Origin: Pedobacter yonginensis
GTDB lineage: Bacteria > Bacteroidota > Bacteroidia > Sphingobacteriales > Sphingobacteriaceae
NCBI RefSeq assembly: GCF_003173595.1
Contig: NZ_QGNZ01000005.1
Location: 101,372 to 165,371 of the forward strand
Length of the DNA stretch: 64,000 nucleotides
Direction: 5' to 3'
Both the position numbers and the translations under genes were made by a program. Shown piece after piece: positions 60,801 through 64,000 of this stretch. Numbering within the stretch: the stretch's first letter is position 1; each line of letters opens with the position of its first letter. The notes below the pieces were generated by a model. That model was not told the origin of the DNA, ran no database searches, and saw only the letters and a program-made list of their open reading frames with translations.

Positions 60801-61173
60801 TGCAATGGAAACGATGTATCAACGAGGTAAAATTCAGGAAGAAAGTCTTTATTACGAAACACTAAAACACACGGGAGAATACCCTATTGTTGGGGTGAAT
60901 ACGTTCTTAAATAAAAACGGCTCACCAACAATTATTCCTGGAGAAGTTATCCGTGCAACAGAGGAAGAAAAACAATATCAAATTTCCGCACTACAAAAAT
61001 TTCAAGAAAGAAATGAAGACAGATCTGCTGCACTTCTAAAAAACCTACAAAAGTCGGCCATTGAAGGACAGAATATCTTCGAGCAGCTCATGGAAGTTTG
61101 TAAGGTTTGCTCTTTAGGCCAAATTAGCAAAGCGCTTTACGAAGTAGGTGGTCAATATAGGAGAAACATGTAG
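57802..61173 (+). CDS. icmF: Fused isobutyryl-CoA mutase IcmF (B12-dependent acyl-CoA mutase with G-protein chaperone)
   Basis: A 1123-residue fusion in the IcmF order. The N-terminal cobalamin domain (about 10-145) has [15 protein letters not shown] with the His that ligates cobalt. A MeaB-like P-loop GTPase (about 190-420) has [17 protein letters not shown], '[22 protein letters not shown]', '[17 protein letters not shown]' and NKFDKRGA. The mutase barrel (about 560-1110) has '[23 protein letters not shown]', '[26 protein letters not shown]' and '[21 protein letters not shown]'. It interconverts isobutyryl-CoA and n-butyryl-CoA, or related branched acyl-CoAs, and its GTPase guards cofactor loading. 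A CoA-transferase-family gene follows after 108 bases. Confidence 0.95.
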   Translation: [1123 protein letters not shown]

Positions 61174-61199
61174 AGATTGTTTTGAGTAAAAAAATGACT

Positions 61200-61278
61200 A
61201 AGATCAAATTATTTTGAGCACTTTAAAACAAGAAATCCATCCAGCAATGGATAACTTAGCTAAAATTAATTTGATCTT
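61200..61278. repeat. 12-bp perfect inverted repeat before the CoA hydrolase/transferase gene
   Basis: AAGATCAAATTA at 61200-61211 and TAATTTGATCTT at 61267-61278, 55 bases apart. The right arm ends 3 bases before ATG 61282. Nothing similar was noticed elsewhere. It may be a two-site operator or a leader stem that hides the start. Confidence 0.7.
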
Positions 61279-61281
61279 TAC

Positions 61282-62559
61282 ATGCCAACACTCAATTACG
61301 TTAGTGCTGCAGCAGCAGTGCAAAATATTCATTCAGGTAACCGAGTTTTTCTTCATGGAAGTGCAGCAACCCCAATTCATATCATTCATGCGTTGCAAAA
61401 CAGACATCAGGAATTAAAAAAGGTAGAGCTTGTGAGCATCACTAGCTTTGGAGATGTGGATTTCAATGATGAGAAATACCGAAAAAGCTTTTTCATCAAT
61501 TCTCTTTTTGTATCGGCCAATACCAGAAAGATTGCAAACAGCAATTTTGGCGATTACATTCCAATTTTCTTAAGCCAAATTCCACAGCTTTTCGAGAGTA
61601 ACATTTTACCCATTGACGTTGCAATCATTCATGTATCCCCACCAGACAGACATGGCTATTGTTCATTAGGAACATCGGTTGATATTGCGAGGGCAGCCGT
61701 GAAGGTAGCCAAATTTATCATTGCACAAGTAAATCCGAAAATGCCGCGTACCCATGGAGATAGTTTTATTCATGTAGATAAAATTGATAGTTTGGTTTGG
61801 CATGAGGCAGAACTTCCAGAAATAAACTATGAAAGTGGCGCGACAGAAGCCATAAAACAAATTGGCAAAAACATAGCTGAATTAATAGAAGATGGAGCCA
61901 CTTTGCAACTTGGAATAGGTACCATACCCGATCAGGTTTTAAAAAACCTAAGCAATCACAAAAATTTAGGCATTCATACAGAAATGCTATCTGATGGTGT
62001 AATTCCATTAATTCAAAATGGTGCAATTAACAATAGCCAAAAGAAAATCAACAGAGGAAAGTCGGTTACAAGTTTCATGGCCGGTACGAGACAGCTTTAT
62101 GATTTTGTGGATGACAATCCAGAAATAGAAGTATTAGACATTAGCTACGTTAACGATACCAGTATCATCAGAAGAAATAACGATATGATTGCCATAAATA
62201 GCGCAATTGAGATTGATCTAACTGGACAGATCTGTGCAGATTCAATAGGCACTTACCAATATTCTGGTATTGGCGGGCAAATGGATTTCATGCGCGGCGC
62301 TTCCCTCTCACAAGGTGGAAAACCAATTATTGCCTTACCGTCAATCACAAACAAGGGAATTTCAAGAATAACACCATTTTTGAAAGAAGGTGCGGGAGTA
62401 GTGACAACACGCGGACATGTACATTGGATTATTACGGAATATGGAAAGGTAAACCTGTTCGGGATGAACTTGAAACAGAGAGCTAAAGCGTTAATTAGTA
62501 TAGCCCATCCCAGCCATATCGAAAATCTGGAAAGAGCTTTCCATGAAAGATTTAAATAA
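61282..62559 (+). CDS. Acetyl-CoA hydrolase/transferase family protein
   Basis: A 425-residue CoA-transferase (Cat1/4-hydroxybutyrate CoA-transferase type). 'HIIHALQNRHQELKKVELVSI', 'IHVSPPDRHGYCSLGTSVDIARAA', 'DGATLQLGIGTIPDQVL', 'IHTEMLSDGV' with the catalytic Glu, and GIGGQMDFMRGA (oxyanion glycines) match the family. It moves CoA between acids or hydrolyses acyl-CoA. Next to icmF, an acyl-CoA substrate of the butyryl/isobutyryl group is plausible but inferred. The start is fixed by MPTLNYVSAAAAV; an overlapping frame from 61214 is a shadow. Confidence 0.92.
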   Translation: MPTLNYVSAAAAVQNIHSGNRVFLHGSAATPIHIIHALQNRHQELKKVELVSITSFGDVDFNDEKYRKSFFINSLFVSANTRKIANSNFGDYIPIFLSQIPQLFESNILPIDVAIIHVSPPDRHGYCSLGTSVDIARAAVKVAKFIIAQVNPKMPRTHGDSFIHVDKIDSLVWHEAELPEINYESGATEAIKQIGKNIAELIEDGATLQLGIGTIPDQVLKNLSNHKNLGIHTEMLSDGVIPLIQNGAINNSQKKINRGKSVTSFMAGTRQLYDFVDDNPEIEVLDISYVNDTSIIRRNNDMIAINSAIEIDLTGQICADSIGTYQYSGIGGQMDFMRGASLSQGGKPIIALPSITNKGISRITPFLKEGAGVVTTRGHVHWIITEYGKVNLFGMNLKQRAKALISIAHPSHIENLERAFHERFK

Positions 62560-62561
62560 GA

Positions 62562-62591
62562 AAGCCCCGCTTCTGTTTAGAAACGGGGCTT
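62562..62591. terminator. Terminator between convergent genes
   Basis: AAGCCCCG (62562-62569) and CGGGGCTT (62584-62591) with an inner TTCT/AGAA extension. The minus-strand side runs into T-rich sequence, so it best serves the desaturase gene. Confidence 0.75.
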
Positions 62592-62615
62592 GTAAATGTC
62601 TGAATATTATTAATT

Positions 62616-63596
62616 TTAACCGGCTATCCAGCTAAATTTGTAATCAATCGTTGGATTCTTCATGCGTTCTGCAACTTTCAATAGTCTTGATGGCAGATTC
62701 ATGATATAATCACGGGCTTTCTCTCCTGCCTCATCTAAATCGCGCATGCCTTCAATTTTCCAATCAATAATCAATTGTTGCATGATCTCTACATAATCAA
62801 CGGCAGTATAAACACCTAAGCGCTGTGCTGCATCTGTAAAATGGCCAAAAGTTTGCCCAATTTTCAAACCCACTTCTCTCAAAAAATGAGCTGGCATCAC
62901 AATCTTCTTACGCATCATATCTTCAAAAGCCAACATAGCTTCATTAGGATCAACCTCAAAAATACGGTTCATAAAATCTTTATAAGCTTTAGCATGTCTA
63001 GCTTCGTCTGACGCGATCACACCACACATCTTAGACAGCAAGGTATCGCCATCTTTCTTCGCTAAGGAAGCTACTCTTCTGTGCGAAACATTAGTAGCCA
63101 ATTCTTGAAAACTAGTATATATGAAGTTGCGATATGGATCATGTCCTGTACCAATGTCGAAACCATCGGCAATAAGATATTGCGTTGAAATCTCCATCTG
63201 ACGCATATCTACACGACCAGATAAGTATAAATATTTGTTTAATAAATCACCATGACGATTTTCTTCTGCTGTCCAATGACGAACCCATTTCATCCAACCG
63301 CCTTCTTCGTCTCTGCTGTGTCCGTCAACCATTGCAAGCCATGATTCATAGGTAGGTAAAGCTTCTTCAGTAATCGTGTCGCCAATCAAAACCGCTACTA
63401 AATCATACGAAAGATCTTTTGCGTTTTCCCTTAAAATCCTAATATCTTGGTAGAATGTTTCGCTTGTAGAATCTGGTAAAAAATCAGAAGGCTGCCAGTT
63501 CGTGTCAATTGGTTTCAAATAAGTTCCCATCGACTCGAGCATATATTTTTCAATATGCATCATTACTTCCCTTCTTTTATCTGCAAAAAAACTCAT
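62616..63596 (-). CDS. Soluble acyl-[acyl-carrier-protein] desaturase
   Basis: A 326-residue di-iron enzyme of the plant-type stearoyl-ACP desaturase family. The two iron motifs are TAEENRHGDLLNKYLYLSGRVDM (EENRHGD) and SDEARHAKAYKDFM (DEARH), in the usual order. 'YTSFQELATNVSHRRVA' supplies the remaining Glu/His ligands. It desaturates acyl-ACP in the cytoplasm, unlike the membrane desaturase at 5525. A TATCTTTG box on the minus strand (63632-63625) is a fair promoter candidate. Confidence 0.94.
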   Translation of the reverse strand: MSFFADKRREVMMHIEKYMLESMGTYLKPIDTNWQPSDFLPDSTSETFYQDIRILRENAKDLSYDLVAVLIGDTITEEALPTYESWLAMVDGHSRDEEGGWMKWVRHWTAEENRHGDLLNKYLYLSGRVDMRQMEISTQYLIADGFDIGTGHDPYRNFIYTSFQELATNVSHRRVASLAKKDGDTLLSKMCGVIASDEARHAKAYKDFMNRIFEVDPNEAMLAFEDMMRKKIVMPAHFLREVGLKIGQTFGHFTDAAQRLGVYTAVDYVEIMQQLIIDWKIEGMRDLDEAGEKARDYIMNLPSRLLKVAERMKNPTIDYKFSWIAG

Positions 63597-63908
63597 TTAC
63601 TTATGCTTATATTTTTGTTAAAAACAAAGATAACCAAATATTATCGCAAACCTTAGCATATTAGCATAATTGCATCAGTTGAGCTTAAAAAAGATTAAAT
63701 TTTATTAATAATGTAATAGATATGGGGAGATAAGATCAAAGTACCTTATAGATACCGATTGGAGAATGGAGGGCTTGAATTGAAGAAGGCCCTATTTATT
63801 TAAATTTCCTGAAAATTAGGGCGGATAAGATTACATGTGATGTGCTAAATATGCTATTCATAAATGGCCAAACAGCTGTATGGAATAAAAAAAGGGTATA
63901 AAACAAGA
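63597..63908. other. 312-bp intergenic region between the acyl-ACP desaturase and 5S rRNA
   Basis: AT-rich. It carries the desaturase promoter candidate at 63625-63632 (minus strand TATCTTTG). No coding sequence or repeat recognised. Confidence 0.4.
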
Positions 63909-63936
63909 AAACCCTGCAACGTTAGTTACAGGGTTT
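63909..63936 (-). terminator. Terminator of the rRNA operon
   Basis: AAACCCTGCAAC (63909-63920), loop GTTA, GTTACAGGGTTT (63925-63936) with one mismatch. On the minus strand T-rich DNA follows. It lies just past the 3' end of 5S rRNA. Confidence 0.85.
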
Positions 63937-63944
63937 CTTTTAAG

Positions 63945-64000
63945 ATCTGGCACCGACCTACTCTCCCACGTGTTACCGCAGTACCATCGGCTCTGGCGGG
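63945..64000 (-). rRNA. rrf: 5S ribosomal RNA, 3' part, truncated by the window edge
   Basis: On the minus strand the sequence reads GCCGATGGTACTGC, then GGGAGAGTAGGTCGGTGCCAG, the conserved 3' half of 5S rRNA. Its 5' half and the rest of an rRNA operon lie beyond 64000. The exact 3' end (63945-63948) is uncertain by a few bases. Confidence 0.93.

Noticed and set aside
61214..61417. A 67-codon frame overlapping the CoA hydrolase/transferase start
   Set aside because: It is an out-of-frame shadow of the real N-terminus at 61282.

Overview
The window comes from the chromosome of a Bacteroidota bacterium, most likely a Sphingobacteriaceae member close to Pedobacter. Evidence: AT-rich DNA, TAnnTTTG-type -7 promoter boxes, few Shine-Dalgarno sites, and family markers such as BshB1, DUF4294, DUF4783 beside nadC, a CCDC81-type HU/SPOR protein, PafA-type phosphatase and fused IcmF. 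Most genes are chromosomal housekeeping genes. No phage, intact insertion sequence, CRISPR array or tRNA was recognised. The window opens inside moaE and closes inside a 5S rRNA gene on the minus strand.

The most striking region is about 1.2-5.3 kb. It holds a secreted methionine/lysine-rich MXKDX-type peptide (minus), a plus operon of a DUF1223 thioredoxin-like protein, a cytochrome b and a Tat-exported sulfite-oxidase-family molybdoenzyme, and a convergent minus pair of lipoproteins, MsrB and MsrA. All three transcription units start with the same two-block promoter, TGTAAGGT-N14-CGACTAA, which looks like an ECF sigma site. The whole resembles, in another phylum, the periplasmic hypochlorite-scavenging system of Azospira (Met-rich MrpX plus a YedY-type reductase under an ECF sigma factor). 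It is extended here with MsrA/MsrB and a dithiol protein. Molybdenum cofactor genes (moaE and a moaC-moaB fusion) lie just upstream.

5.5-14.7 kb: an acyl-lipid desaturase; small orphan genes; lysine 6-transaminase; an acyl-CoA dehydrogenase; bacillithiol deacetylase bshB1; a glutathione-peroxidase-like gene; DUF4294. 14.8-32.9 kb: relA/spoT, a fur-family regulator, purA, pabB, an M48 lipoprotein protease, plsY, nadC, gpmI, lon, an lpxR-like gene, arfB and cmk. 33-46 kb: a TPM-domain membrane protein, an SH3 protein, rpsA, a GH20 hexosaminidase, an AraC/aldehyde dehydrogenase/DUF779 module, and pyrR-pyrB.

46.4-54.6 kb is an envelope operon: a 1007-residue TPR protein, an outer-membrane barrel, a protein with cytoplasmic HU-like and periplasmic SPOR domains, ExbB/TolQ, ExbD/TolR and a TonB/TolA-like transducer. 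It is a plausible energised, peptidoglycan-linked trans-envelope machine. folC, a PafA-like phosphatase, icmF, an acetyl-CoA hydrolase/transferase-family gene and an acyl-ACP desaturase follow.

Non-coding structure is concentrated in two places, 10.6-11.2 kb and 35.6-36.4 kb. Both carry members of one dispersed hairpin repeat family with a constant GAAAA loop and compensating stem changes. A decayed, possibly transposase-derived reading frame lies at about 7.2 kb.
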